A program made the position numbers and the translations under genes. Below, piece after piece: positions 45,900 to 54,190 of a stretch of DNA of 64,000 nt. Source of the DNA: Aquabacterium sp. (lineage in GTDB: Bacteria; Pseudomonadota; Gammaproteobacteria; Burkholderiales; Burkholderiaceae_C); assembly GCA_023266355.1 (NCBI GenBank), contig JAHFQM010000003.1:434001-498000 (forward strand), read 5' to 3'. Each line of letters begins with the position of its first letter. Positions within the stretch are counted from its first letter, which is position 1. The notes beneath the pieces are model-generated. The model saw nothing but the letters and a program-made list of their open reading frames with translations. It was not told where the DNA came from and searched no databases.

Positions 45900-48775
45900 G
45901 AGGGGGTGGGCTCTGTCTGCACCGGGGCGCTGGTGCTGGCGACCTGTGCGGCAGGCGTCATGGGCTGCAATTCTTGCAGGTGTCGGGTGGCGGCGTCGAA
46001 GTCACACCGCGCCAAAGCGTCGTCAAGTCGCGCAAAAGTGGACGGCGGCAGCCACCCTGCGAAGGCGATGCGGTGGCGTTGCCACAAAGACAGGGCCTCG
46101 CCATCCGAATCTGCCGTGAGGCGGGTGAGGCTGTGCACCAGCGCGGCATCGGGCGCGGCGGGCACCAAAACGGGGTGCGCCGAAGCGGCTGGCGCCAGCA
46201 CGAGCTCCAGGGCGTCCACGAGGGGCACGACCGCATCGACCAGCAAGGCCACCGCGCGTTCGACCTCGGCCTGGCTGCCGCCGTCGCCAAGGCGTTCCAG
46301 GGCCTGGGCGCGCTCGGCCAGGGTGCCGTGGCCCACCGTGCGGGCCAGCCCTTTGAGGGTGTGGCCCTCGCGCACCAGCGTGACACGGTCGAGCTTTTGC
46401 AAAGCCTGCGGCAAGCGGGGCAGCAGTTCGCGCACATGGCCGACGAAGGCGTGCAGGGTCTGGCGGTACAGGCTGGCGTCGCCGGCGAAATAGGCTTCGG
46501 TGGTCGGGCGGTCCAGGCCGTGCACCTCGGGCCAGTCTGGCGCTGCGGCGTGGCGTGTGCCTCCCTGGCGGGCGCCACCGGGCAAGGCACCGCCCCGTGC
46601 CGGCTCGGCAGCGGACGCCGCCGCAGCCGCCGCCGCAGCCTCCTCGCGCGCGGCGGCGGGCACGTAGGGGCTCAGGGTGGCGTACAGCGTGAGCGGGTCC
46701 AGCGGTTTGGAGAGGTGGCCTTGCATGCCCAGGGCCAGGCAGCGTTCGCGCTCCTCGACCATGGCGTGGGCCGTCATGGCCAGCACCGGGGTGTCGCGCA
46801 GGGCCGGGTCCTGGCGGATGATCTGGGTGGCTTGGTAGCCGTCCATCACCGGCATCTGCAGGTCCATCAGGACGATGTCGTGGTGCGCGCCGGGCTGGCG
46901 CAGCAGGTCCAGGGCCTCCTGGCCGTGCTGTGCCACCGTGACCTGCGCCCCGCGGCGCGTGAGCAGCTCGCTGGCGAGTTGCTGGTTGAGCGCGTTGTCC
47001 TCGACCAGCAGCACGCGCAGGCCGTCCAGGCGCAGGCGCTCGTCCTGCACCGCCGCGTGCGCGGCCGAGGCCCCGGGCAAGGCGCCCAGGATGCGCGCCG
47101 GCACCACCGGCATCTGGATGCGGAAGGTGCTGCCCTGCGCCGGCTCGCTGTGCACGGCGATGTCACCGCCCATCAGCGCCACCAGGCGCCGCGTGATGCT
47201 CAGGCCCAGGCCCGTGCCGCCGTAGCGCCGGGTGGTGGAGCCGTCGGCCTGGGTGAACTCGCTGAAGAGGTTCTGCAGCTGGTCCTCGTTCATGCCGATG
47301 CCGGTGTCTTCGACCTCGACGTGCAGCGTGGCCTCGGTGGGCTCCCAGTCGCTCAGGCGCACGCGCAGCGTGACGTGGCCGTGCTCGGTGAACTTCACCG
47401 CGTTGGAGAGCAAATTGGCCAGCACCTGGCCCAGGCGCAGCGCATCGCCGTGGATCAGGCCGCGCTCGCCCAGCAGCTCGGGCGAGACGAACTCGCAGCG
47501 CAGCGCGATGCCCTTGTCCTGCGCGCGCTGGCGCACCATCATCATCGCGTCGTTCACCACGCTGTCGATGCGCATGGGCGCCGACTCCAGCGTGAGCTTG
47601 CCGGCCTCGATCTTGGAGAAATCCAGGATGTCGTTGATGACGCCCAGCAGCATGGCCGAGGCCGACTGCACCTTGCCCAGGTAGTCGCGCTGCTGCTCGG
47701 TCAGGGGCGTCTGCAAGGCCAGGTGGGTCATGCCGACGATGGCGTTCATGGGCGTGCGGATTTCGTGGCTCATGTTGGCCAGGAACATGGACTTGGCGCG
47801 GGTGGCGGCCTCGGCCTGGTCGCGGGCCTCGCGCAGCTCCTGCTGGGCCCGGGCGCGCTGGTTGACGTCGTCCTGCACGGCATGCGCCATGACGTTGAGC
47901 GTCACGCCCAGGGTGTCGAGCTCCTCGACCCATTTGTGGCGCCCGCCCGAGCGGGTGGCGTAATCGCCGCGGGCCAGCCGGCGCGCCACATGGCCCAGCC
48001 GGTCGATGGGGCTGAGCACGCGGGTGCGCACGATGTACAGCGCCAGCAGCAGGCCGGGCAGCGCGGCCAGGTCCAGGCCGATGGTGATGACGATGTAGCG
48101 GTCCAGCTGCTCAGAGGCGTGGCTGCGTTCGGCCGCGGTGCGGGCGTCGGTGATGCGGCTGAGGGTGGACAGGGCCCGTGCCAGCTGGGCCGATTGCGCC
48201 TCGTAGGCCGCCGAGTGCACCAGCTGCGTGGCATAGGCCAGGTCGGGCTGCCCGTCGGACACATAGGCCTTGCGCTTGGGGTCGTAAAGGCCCTGGGTGG
48301 TGGCGAAGGCGACCTGCTCGGTTTTCTTCAGCTGCTCGGTGGCCTGCAGCACCACGGCCACGGCATCGCGCTCCTCGCCGCGGAAATCGAGCTCTTTCAT
48401 GCGCGCCTGCAGCGACAGCTTCGGCGCACCCGGCGGCAAGGCGTGCACGCGCAGGCCGGCGATGACCTCGTTCCAGTACAGGACCGGATCGGCCCCCGGC
48501 GGCGGCGACTTGCGCCCCTCGCGGATGGCCAGCATGTCGTAGTAGTACAGCAGGTAGCGCGGCGCGCCCGAGCTCGTGTAGGCGCTGACCAGGCGGCGCA
48601 GCATCACGGCTTCGTTTTGCAATTCGGAGACCAGGCGCAGCGTGTCGGAGCGGCGCTGCGCCGCCTGCTCGGCCGACAGGTAGGCCGTGCGGATGAGCAG
48701 CAGGAAGGCGAAGTTCGCCAGCAGGGCCGCCACCACCAGCACGAAGAACCACCGCGACACCGTCCTGAGCTTCAT
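45896..48775 (-). CDS. Hybrid sensor histidine kinase with HAMP, REC and HPt domains
   Basis: 959 residues. TM1 (about 9-29), periplasmic sensor (30-225), TM2 (228-250), HAMP (250-302), coiled helix, HisKA with H337 in MSHEIRTPMN, HATPase with N457 and DTGIGM (490-495), internal REC (585-700) with D638 and K690, an Ala-rich linker (711-745), and HPt with H805 in GHTLKG. The full phosphorelay H337-D638-H805 is present and would feed the REC domain of the next gene. The periplasmic region has no recognised sensor family. Overlaps the preceding cyclase gene and the following HD-GYP gene by 4 bp each. Confidence 0.95.
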   Translation of the reverse strand: MKLRTVSRWFFVLVVAALLANFAFLLLIRTAYLSAEQAAQRRSDTLRLVSELQNEAVMLRRLVSAYTSSGAPRYLLYYYDMLAIREGRKSPPPGADPVLYWNEVIAGLRVHALPPGAPKLSLQARMKELDFRGEERDAVAVVLQATEQLKKTEQVAFATTQGLYDPKRKAYVSDGQPDLAYATQLVHSAAYEAQSAQLARALSTLSRITDARTAAERSHASEQLDRYIVITIGLDLAALPGLLLALYIVRTRVLSPIDRLGHVARRLARGDYATRSGGRHKWVEELDTLGVTLNVMAHAVQDDVNQRARAQQELREARDQAEAATRAKSMFLANMSHEIRTPMNAIVGMTHLALQTPLTEQQRDYLGKVQSASAMLLGVINDILDFSKIEAGKLTLESAPMRIDSVVNDAMMMVRQRAQDKGIALRCEFVSPELLGERGLIHGDALRLGQVLANLLSNAVKFTEHGHVTLRVRLSDWEPTEATLHVEVEDTGIGMNEDQLQNLFSEFTQADGSTTRRYGGTGLGLSITRRLVALMGGDIAVHSEPAQGSTFRIQMPVVPARILGALPGASAAHAAVQDERLRLDGLRVLLVEDNALNQQLASELLTRRGAQVTVAQHGQEALDLLRQPGAHHDIVLMDLQMPVMDGYQATQIIRQDPALRDTPVLAMTAHAMVEERERCLALGMQGHLSKPLDPLTLYATLSPYVPAAAREEAAAAAAAASAAEPARGGALPGGARQGGTRHAAAPDWPEVHGLDRPTTEAYFAGDASLYRQTLHAFVGHVRELLPRLPQALQKLDRVTLVREGHTLKGLARTVGHGTLAERAQALERLGDGGSQAEVERAVALLVDAVVPLVDALELVLAPAASAHPVLVPAAPDAALVHSLTRLTADSDGEALSLWQRHRIAFAGWLPPSTFARLDDALARCDFDAATRHLQELQPMTPAAQVASTSAPVQTEPTPS

Positions 48776-49995
48776 GGCTGCAGGCGCCTTTCCGTGTTTG
48801 AGCCAGACGCCGCATCTTCCGCGAAGGCCACGCTGGCCACCATCCGGTCTCGCCCTGCCTGCTTGGCCTGGTAGAGGTTGCGGTCGGCCACGCGCAAGGC
48901 CCAGCCGCCATCGCCCTGGACCACCTCGGCCACGCCCACGCTCTGCGTGACCGAGAACCGCTGGCCTTGGGCCTCGAAGGGCTCGGTGCGCAGCCGTTGC
49001 GAGATCTTCTCGGCCACCCGCTGCGCGCCGGCCAGGTCGGTGTCGGGCAGCAGCAGCACGAACTCTTCGCCGCCATAACGCGCCGCGGTGTCCACCTGCT
49101 CGCGCGTGTGCTGGCGCAGCAAGGCGCCCATGCGTGCCAGCACCTGGTCGCCCACCGGATGGCCCCAGCTGTCGTTGATGCGCTTGAAATGGTCCACATC
49201 AAAGAGTACCAGCGACAAGGCCTGGCCGCTGCGCACGTGGCGGCGCGATTCGCGCTCCAGCTGCGCCATGAACTCGCGCCGGTTCGACAAGCCCGTGAGC
49301 GCATCGGTGCGCGCCAGCGCCTCCAGCTCGCGCCGACGCCGCCCCAGGGCGATGGCCAGCACGAACAGCACGCCCGACAAGGGCAGCACGCCCGTCAAGA
49401 AGACCACCCGCACCCACACGGCCCACCACGTCGCCAGCGCCTGGCCGGTGAACATGGGATGGACCAGCAGGGGCGCATCGGGCCAAACATCCCACTGGGC
49501 CAAAGCTTCGGCGGCCACGATGCTGGCCACCGACAGCCCCCAGGCCCAGCGCAAGGCCCGCGGCACGAACAAGGCGCGCGACACCACCACCACGTAGAGC
49601 AGCAGCATCGGGCTGGGGTTGTCCTTGAAACCGTGGCCCATGACCAGCCACAGCAGGCCCAGGGTGCCGGGCACCACCGTCAGCTGCACCAACCAGGGTT
49701 GGGGGCTGGCATCGTGGCGGCGCTGCCAGCCCAGCACGCCCATGCCGGCCAACCAGGCCATCAACAGGGACAAGGCCCCGAGCGCACGCCCGGCCCAGCC
49801 AGGGCGGTAATGGGTGGCCACGGTGTCGTCCAGCACCGGCGCACATTGCAGGCACCACAGCACCAGCAGCAAAGGCCAGACGCCCACCACGAAGCCCGCG
49901 CAACTGGTGGCATCGCGCCGCTCGACGATGCGCCCTTCCAACCAGCCCAGCCAGCGCGGCAGCAAAGCCTCGAAGCGAACGATGCGCTCCCTCAT
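48772..49995 (-). CDS. Membrane diguanylate cyclase (GGEEF, no I-site)
   Basis: 407 residues: a multi-helix membrane N-terminal region (about 35-225), then a GGDEF domain (about 240-395) with TDALTGLSNRREF, FDVDHFKRIND and catalytic GGEEF. The inhibitory RxxD position reads EQVD, so product inhibition is likely lost. ATG at 49995 overlaps the stop of the upstream cyclase as ATGA; its own stop overlaps the kinase start. Second gene of the c-di-GMP operon. Confidence 0.92.
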   Translation of the reverse strand: MRERIVRFEALLPRWLGWLEGRIVERRDATSCAGFVVGVWPLLLVLWCLQCAPVLDDTVATHYRPGWAGRALGALSLLMAWLAGMGVLGWQRRHDASPQPWLVQLTVVPGTLGLLWLVMGHGFKDNPSPMLLLYVVVVSRALFVPRALRWAWGLSVASIVAAEALAQWDVWPDAPLLVHPMFTGQALATWWAVWVRVVFLTGVLPLSGVLFVLAIALGRRRRELEALARTDALTGLSNRREFMAQLERESRRHVRSGQALSLVLFDVDHFKRINDSWGHPVGDQVLARMGALLRQHTREQVDTAARYGGEEFVLLLPDTDLAGAQRVAEKISQRLRTEPFEAQGQRFSVTQSVGVAEVVQGDGGWALRVADRNLYQAKQAGRDRMVASVAFAEDAASGSNTERRLQP

Positions 49996-51140
49996 GCCGT
50001 CCCCCGTTCGCAACACGAGGCCAGGCACACGCGGTTGCGGCCCGCCGCCTTGGCGCAGTACAGGGCGCGGTCCACATCGCCCAGGATGCGGCCCACATCG
50101 TCGTCCTGCACCTCGCCCAGGCCCAGGCTGATGCTGATGCGCAGCGGTGTGCCGTCGCCCTGGAAGGTCTGTGCGGCCACGCGCTCGCGCAGGCGCTCGC
50201 ACACGCTCAGGGCCTCGTCCTCGGGGGTGTCGGGCAGGATCAGGGCGAATTCCTCGCCCCCCAGGCGCACCGGCAAGTCAGACGGCGCCCGCACGGAGGC
50301 CATCAGCAGCGCAGCGAGGTCGCGCAGCACGGCGTCCCCGGCAAGGTGGCCGTGCGCATCGTTGACGCGCTTGAAATGGTCGATGTCGATCAGCACGACG
50401 CACAGCGGCCGCCCCGTTCGGTGGCGCCGCGCGACCTCGGCCTGCAGCACCTCCATGAAGCGGCGGCGGTTGGCCAAGCCGGTCAGGCCGTCGGTCTGCG
50501 ACAGCCGCATCAGCCGGGCGTGCATGCGGTCGAGCCGGCCGAACAGCAACATGATCAGCGGCAGCAGCACGGCCGCCGCCGCCAGCAAGACCGCGTTGCG
50601 CCAGACCGCATAGCCCCACTGCGGCTTGCGCCCCTCGAAGATGCGCTCCGTCACGGCCGGCGCGTACGACCACCAACCCAGCTGCACCCCGATGTCGTGC
50701 CCGACCAGCACGACCGTGCAGACCAGGTAAGCGATGACCATGGGGCGCAAGGTGAACAGCAGGAGGCCAATGGCCAGCACGCCCAGCAGCACCAGGCCCG
50801 TGGGCGCGGTGAAGGTGCCCGCGAGCACGGCGATCACGGTGTAGGTCACGCCAATGGTCAGGCAGGCCAGCAAGGTGGCGCCCTCCACCGGCTCGGGCTC
50901 TTGTCGCAGCGGCCACACGTGCACGGCGATGCCGATGCTCAGCAGCGTGGCCACCACCAGCAGGCCTTGCAGGGCCAGCATCACCTCGGTGTGCACGGCG
51001 CCGCGGGTGCTCGGCTCGGCGATCACCCAGCCATGGCCGAGCAGGATGAGGACGAAGAAGGGCGTCGATGACCCCACGGCCACCAGCACCCGCGTGGCGG
51101 GTGTCAGTTGATCAAAAACGCGCTCCGTCAAACCACGCAT
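49992..51140 (-). CDS. Membrane diguanylate cyclase (GGEEF, no I-site), first gene of the operon
   Basis: 382 residues: six or so transmembrane helices (about 18-205) followed by a GGDEF domain (215-375) with TDGLTGLANRRRF, IDIDHFKRVND and GGEEF. The I-site position reads APSD, not RxxD. It resembles the following gene in architecture and the two may be an old duplication. The ATG at 51140 was preferred; an in-frame ATG at 51209 would start inside a palindrome likely to be regulatory. Confidence 0.92.
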   Translation of the reverse strand: MRGLTERVFDQLTPATRVLVAVGSSTPFFVLILLGHGWVIAEPSTRGAVHTEVMLALQGLLVVATLLSIGIAVHVWPLRQEPEPVEGATLLACLTIGVTYTVIAVLAGTFTAPTGLVLLGVLAIGLLLFTLRPMVIAYLVCTVVLVGHDIGVQLGWWSYAPAVTERIFEGRKPQWGYAVWRNAVLLAAAAVLLPLIMLLFGRLDRMHARLMRLSQTDGLTGLANRRRFMEVLQAEVARRHRTGRPLCVVLIDIDHFKRVNDAHGHLAGDAVLRDLAALLMASVRAPSDLPVRLGGEEFALILPDTPEDEALSVCERLRERVAAQTFQGDGTPLRISISLGLGEVQDDDVGRILGDVDRALYCAKAAGRNRVCLASCCERGTA

Positions 51141-51191
51141 GCACAACCCGTACGAACTTCGACACCGGCGCCGATCAGGCGGCACCCCACC

Positions 51192-51206
51192 GTTCCATGA
51201 TGGAAC
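51192..51206. promoter_or_regulatory. Perfect 15-bp palindrome upstream of the c-di-GMP operon (candidate operator)
   Basis: GTTCCAT-G-ATGGAAC, a 7-bp perfect inverted repeat around one base, 52 bp before the first gene's start at 51140. Its size and symmetry suit a dimeric repressor or activator site. No matching regulator gene is adjacent. Confidence 0.5.
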
Positions 51207-51217
51207 CATCTTGGCCC

Positions 51218-51246
51218 GTTATCGGTGCGCCGTCCACAAAGTTGAA
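51218..51246 (-). promoter_or_regulatory. Weak candidate promoter of the c-di-GMP operon
   Basis: On the minus strand TTCAAC (51241-51246) and GATAAC (51218-51223) are separated by 17 bp, matching three and four of six consensus positions. It would put the palindrome at 51192-51206 across the transcription start. Support is limited. Confidence 0.3.
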
Positions 51247-51299
51247 CCGGCACGGAGGGCGTGCGTGGCCGTGCCGCCTCACTGGGCTATGCTTGTTGC

Positions 51300-51671
51300 A
51301 TGAAGATGATTGCACGCTGGCTGTTGCTCTCCGCCGCCCTCATGCTGCTGACCCAGTGGGACAGCGGCATCGAGGTGCGCAACTACGGTTCGGCCATGCT
51401 GGCCGCGGCGGTCATCGGGCTGCTCAATGCCTTCGTGCGGCCCTTGCTGATCCTGCTGACGCTGCCGGTGACGGTGCTCACCCTGGGCTTGTTCCTGTTC
51501 GTCATCAACGCCCTGACCTTCCAGATGGCGTCCAGCCTGCTGGAAGGCTTCCAGGTGCATGGCTTCTGGCACGCGCTGTTCGGCTCGGTGCTCTACAGCC
51601 TGTGGAGCATCGTCATCGACGCGGCGCTGGAACGCTTCTTCGGCCCGCGCGGCGGTTTGCCGCCCGTCTGA
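51300..51671 (+). CDS. Phage holin superfamily IV (YvlD-like) membrane protein
   Basis: 123 residues with four predicted transmembrane helices and the family's conserved core GLLNAFVRPLLILLTLPVTVLTLGLF followed by FVINALTF. Despite the 'phage holin' family name these are chromosomal inner-membrane proteins of unknown role, and no phage genes are nearby. The ATG at 51300 starts directly at helix 1; a possible upstream start at 51261 adds a non-conserved stretch. Confidence 0.88.
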   Translation: MKMIARWLLLSAALMLLTQWDSGIEVRNYGSAMLAAAVIGLLNAFVRPLLILLTLPVTVLTLGLFLFVINALTFQMASSLLEGFQVHGFWHALFGSVLYSLWSIVIDAALERFFGPRGGLPPV

Positions 51672-51705
51672 GCTCGCCCTCGGCCCGCACTCACAAGGCC
51701 AGAGG

Positions 51706-52236
51706 TCACAGGGGCGTCAGCCGCCGGCGCACGCCCGCCAGGGCATCGCGCACGGTGGCCTCGCGCACCTGGGCCCGGTCGCCATCGAAGTGGTGGCAGA
51801 CCGCGTGGGCTGGCGCGCCCTGCACCGCCCACGCGATCCACACCGTGCCCACCGGCTTGTCGGGCGAGCCGCCGGCGGGGCCGGCAATGCCCGTGACGGC
51901 CACGGCCACCTCGGCATGCGCATGGCGCAAAGCGCCTTCGGCCATCGCCAGGGCCACGGGCTCGCTGACCGCGCCGTGCTGGGCGATCAGCTCGGCGGGC
52001 ACGCCCAGCAGCTCGGTTTTGGCCTCGTTGCTGTAGGTCACGAAGCCGCGCTCGAACCAGGCGCTGGAGCCCGACAGGGCCGTGCAGCTCGCCGCGATCA
52101 AGCCGCCCGTGCAGGATTCGGCGGTGGCCAGGCGCCAGCCGCGCGCCAGCAAGAGCTCGGCCAGGGCGGGCACGCCGGGGTCGGTGTTGGTGCTTGTGTC
52201 GGCGCCCATGTCAGCGCGGGTGGGGGTGTCGGCCAT
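51706..52236 (-). CDS. pncC: Nicotinamide-nucleotide amidohydrolase (CinA C-terminal domain family)
   Basis: About 176 residues, the stand-alone CinA-C domain: LATAESCTGGLIAASCTALSGSS, FERGFVTYSNEAK, VAVAVTGIAGPAGGSPDKPVGTVW. PncC deamidates nicotinamide mononucleotide to nicotinate mononucleotide in pyridine-nucleotide recycling. It follows pgpA by 41 bp. ATG at 52236, with a non-conserved Thr/Asp-rich first 20 residues; 52209 is an alternative. Confidence 0.92.
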   Translation of the reverse strand: MADTPTRADMGADTSTNTDPGVPALAELLLARGWRLATAESCTGGLIAASCTALSGSSAWFERGFVTYSNEAKTELLGVPAELIAQHGAVSEPVALAMAEGALRHAHAEVAVAVTGIAGPAGGSPDKPVGTVWIAWAVQGAPAHAVCHHFDGDRAQVREATVRDALAGVRRRLTPL

Positions 52237-52277
52237 GGTGTCCTCGTGTGTGTTCGCTGGTGCTCGCAGAAGTGGGG

Positions 52278-52889
52278 TCAGCTCAACAAACCGGCGCCCA
52301 CGCCGCCCTGGCGCACGGCCACGGCCAGCGCCAGCACGATGAGGGTGCACAGCGCCGCGACCAGGTCATCGAGCATGATGCCCAGGCCCTGGCGCCAACC
52401 GATCTGGCCGCCCGCCCCCCGCAGTTTGAACAGGCCATCGGCCCAGGCCACCGGGCCAGGCTTGGCCGCGTCGAAGTAGCGGAAGGCCACGAAGGCCAGC
52501 AGCTGGCCGCGCCAGTCCACCGGCGAAATCATCCACAAAATCAGCCAGAAGGCCCAGATTTCATCCCAGACCACCGAGCCCGGGTCGGCCACCCCCAGGC
52601 TGCGCGCCGTGCGGGTGCAGGCCCAGCAACCCACGAACCAGCCCACCAACAGCAGCACCGCCCAGACCCAGTCGGCCTGCGGGCCGGTGCCGATGCCGTG
52701 CTGCAGCGCCAGGAAGCTGGCCCAAGCCCACAGCGTGCCCACGGTGCCGGGCGCCACGGGGCTCAGGCCACTGCCCAGCCCGAAGGCCATGAGGTGGGCC
52801 GGGTGGCGCCACATCAGGGCGGCGGTGGCACGGCGGGGGGGCGGCAAGGCGGCCGGGGCGGGCTGAGGCGAAGGGGTCGGGTCCGTCAT
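52278..52889 (-). CDS. pgpA: Phosphatidylglycerophosphatase A
   Basis: 203 residues, inner membrane. PgpA motifs: FGLGSGLSPVAPGTVGTL, DPGSVVWDEIWAFW and AFRYFDAAKPGPV with the catalytic acidic residues, plus several transmembrane helices. It dephosphorylates phosphatidylglycerophosphate to phosphatidylglycerol. The ATG at 52889 overlaps the thiL stop as ATGA, a common thiL-pgpA arrangement. Confidence 0.95.
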   Translation of the reverse strand: MTDPTPSPQPAPAALPPPRRATAALMWRHPAHLMAFGLGSGLSPVAPGTVGTLWAWASFLALQHGIGTGPQADWVWAVLLLVGWFVGCWACTRTARSLGVADPGSVVWDEIWAFWLILWMISPVDWRGQLLAFVAFRYFDAAKPGPVAWADGLFKLRGAGGQIGWRQGLGIMLDDLVAALCTLIVLALAVAVRQGGVGAGLLS

Positions 52890-53998
52890 GGGGCCTCGCG
52901 GAGGTCTGGGCGAAAGTGGTCGAACGACGTCCAACGGTTGGCCAGAGGCGCGCCCAGCCCCTCGCCGGCATCGGCATTGGCATCGACCTCGGCCAACGCT
53001 CCTTCCCACAGGCGCAGGCGCGGCCCGGCGGGTGCGCTTTGCGACGGGCCGCCGGTGGTCGGAACGATCTCGCCCATGCGCGCATCCGTGCGCTCATCCA
53101 GGCGTCCGATGCGCCCGACGCGGCTGAGCGGCAGGCCCAAGCAGGCGCCCAGGGCCTCGACCGCGGCACGGCGCTCGGGCGGTGCGGTGAAAATCAGCTC
53201 GTAGTCGTCGCCACCGGCCAGGATGCAGTCCAGCTGTTCGTGGCGGCGGCGCGCGGCCAGCCAGGGGCTCAGTGGCAGCGCACCGGCGAACACATCGGCC
53301 GAGACGCCGCTGCGCCGCAGGATGTGGCCCAGGTCGCCCAGGAGGCCGTCCGAGACGTCGATGGCCGACGTGGCCAGGCCGCGCAAGCCCAGGCCCAAGG
53401 CCACGCGGGGCTCGGGGCACTCCATGGCCAGGCGGGTGGCGTCGAAGGCCTCGGCTGGCAGGCTGGGGTGCAGGGTGCCGCGGAAGGCCTCCAGCGCCAG
53501 GCGGGCCTCGCCGGGATGGCCGCTCACCCAGAGCTCGTCGCCGGGTCGGGCCCCGCTGCGCAGCAGGGCGCCGCCCACCGGCACCTCGCCGAACACCGTG
53601 ACGCCGATGGCCAGCGGCCCGGCCGTGGTGTCGCCACCGACCAGCTCGCAGTCGTGTTCGTCGGCCAAATCCAGCAGGCCGCGCGCGAAACCGGCCAACC
53701 AGGCCTCGTCCACCCGGGGCAGGGTCAGCGCCAGGGTGAAGCCCAGGGGCTTGGCGCCGCACGCGGCCAGGTCGGACAAATTCACGGCCAGGGCCTTGTG
53801 CCCCAGGCGCGCCGGGTCCACCGTGGACAGGAAATGCCGCCCCTCCACCATCGTGTCGGTGGAAACCGCCAGCTGCATGCCCGCCGCCGGGGCCAGCACG
53901 GCGCAATCGTCGCCATTGCCGACCACGGCGCGGCGCGGCCCCTGGCCGGCAGGGCGCACGAAATACTTGGCGATCAGGTCAAATTCACCCAGGCTCAT
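52886..53998 (-). CDS. thiL: Thiamine-phosphate kinase
   Basis: 370 residues; converts thiamine monophosphate to thiamine pyrophosphate with ATP. AIR-synthase-related fold with GEFDLIAKYF at the start, VGNGDDCAVL, VSTDTMVEGRHF, LAVNLSDLAACGAKPLGF, VGGDTTAGPL and the IDVSDGLLGDLGHI motif. It is slightly longer than usual because of a polar C-terminal tail. Divergent from maeB with 192 bp between; only a TAGAAT hexamer near 54109 hints at a maeB promoter there. No TPP riboswitch was recognised. Confidence 0.95.
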   Translation of the reverse strand: MSLGEFDLIAKYFVRPAGQGPRRAVVGNGDDCAVLAPAAGMQLAVSTDTMVEGRHFLSTVDPARLGHKALAVNLSDLAACGAKPLGFTLALTLPRVDEAWLAGFARGLLDLADEHDCELVGGDTTAGPLAIGVTVFGEVPVGGALLRSGARPGDELWVSGHPGEARLALEAFRGTLHPSLPAEAFDATRLAMECPEPRVALGLGLRGLATSAIDVSDGLLGDLGHILRRSGVSADVFAGALPLSPWLAARRRHEQLDCILAGGDDYELIFTAPPERRAAVEALGACLGLPLSRVGRIGRLDERTDARMGEIVPTTGGPSQSAPAGPRLRLWEGALAEVDANADAGEGLGAPLANRWTSFDHFRPDLREAP

Positions 53999-54190
53999 GG
54001 GCTGGATTGTCGCCTGCGCGCCGGGCTGCGCCAGGCCTTTCCCCACGCCGGCGCCACCCGCTTGTGCACAAGATGTGGCCATCCACACCCCCAGATCCCG
54101 CGAAGTTCCTAGAATCGGGGGTCTGGCACAGCCGGCCACCCCGGCCCGCCAGCCCCCGAGCACACACAGGCAATCAAAGGCAATCACCGC

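Noticed and set aside
51300..51671. 'Phage holin' gene as evidence of a prophage
   Set aside because: The family is a common chromosomal membrane protein and no phage structural, integrase or lysis genes are nearby.
53998..54190. A TPP riboswitch upstream of thiL
   Set aside because: The conserved thi-box core was not found in the divergent thiL-maeB region.
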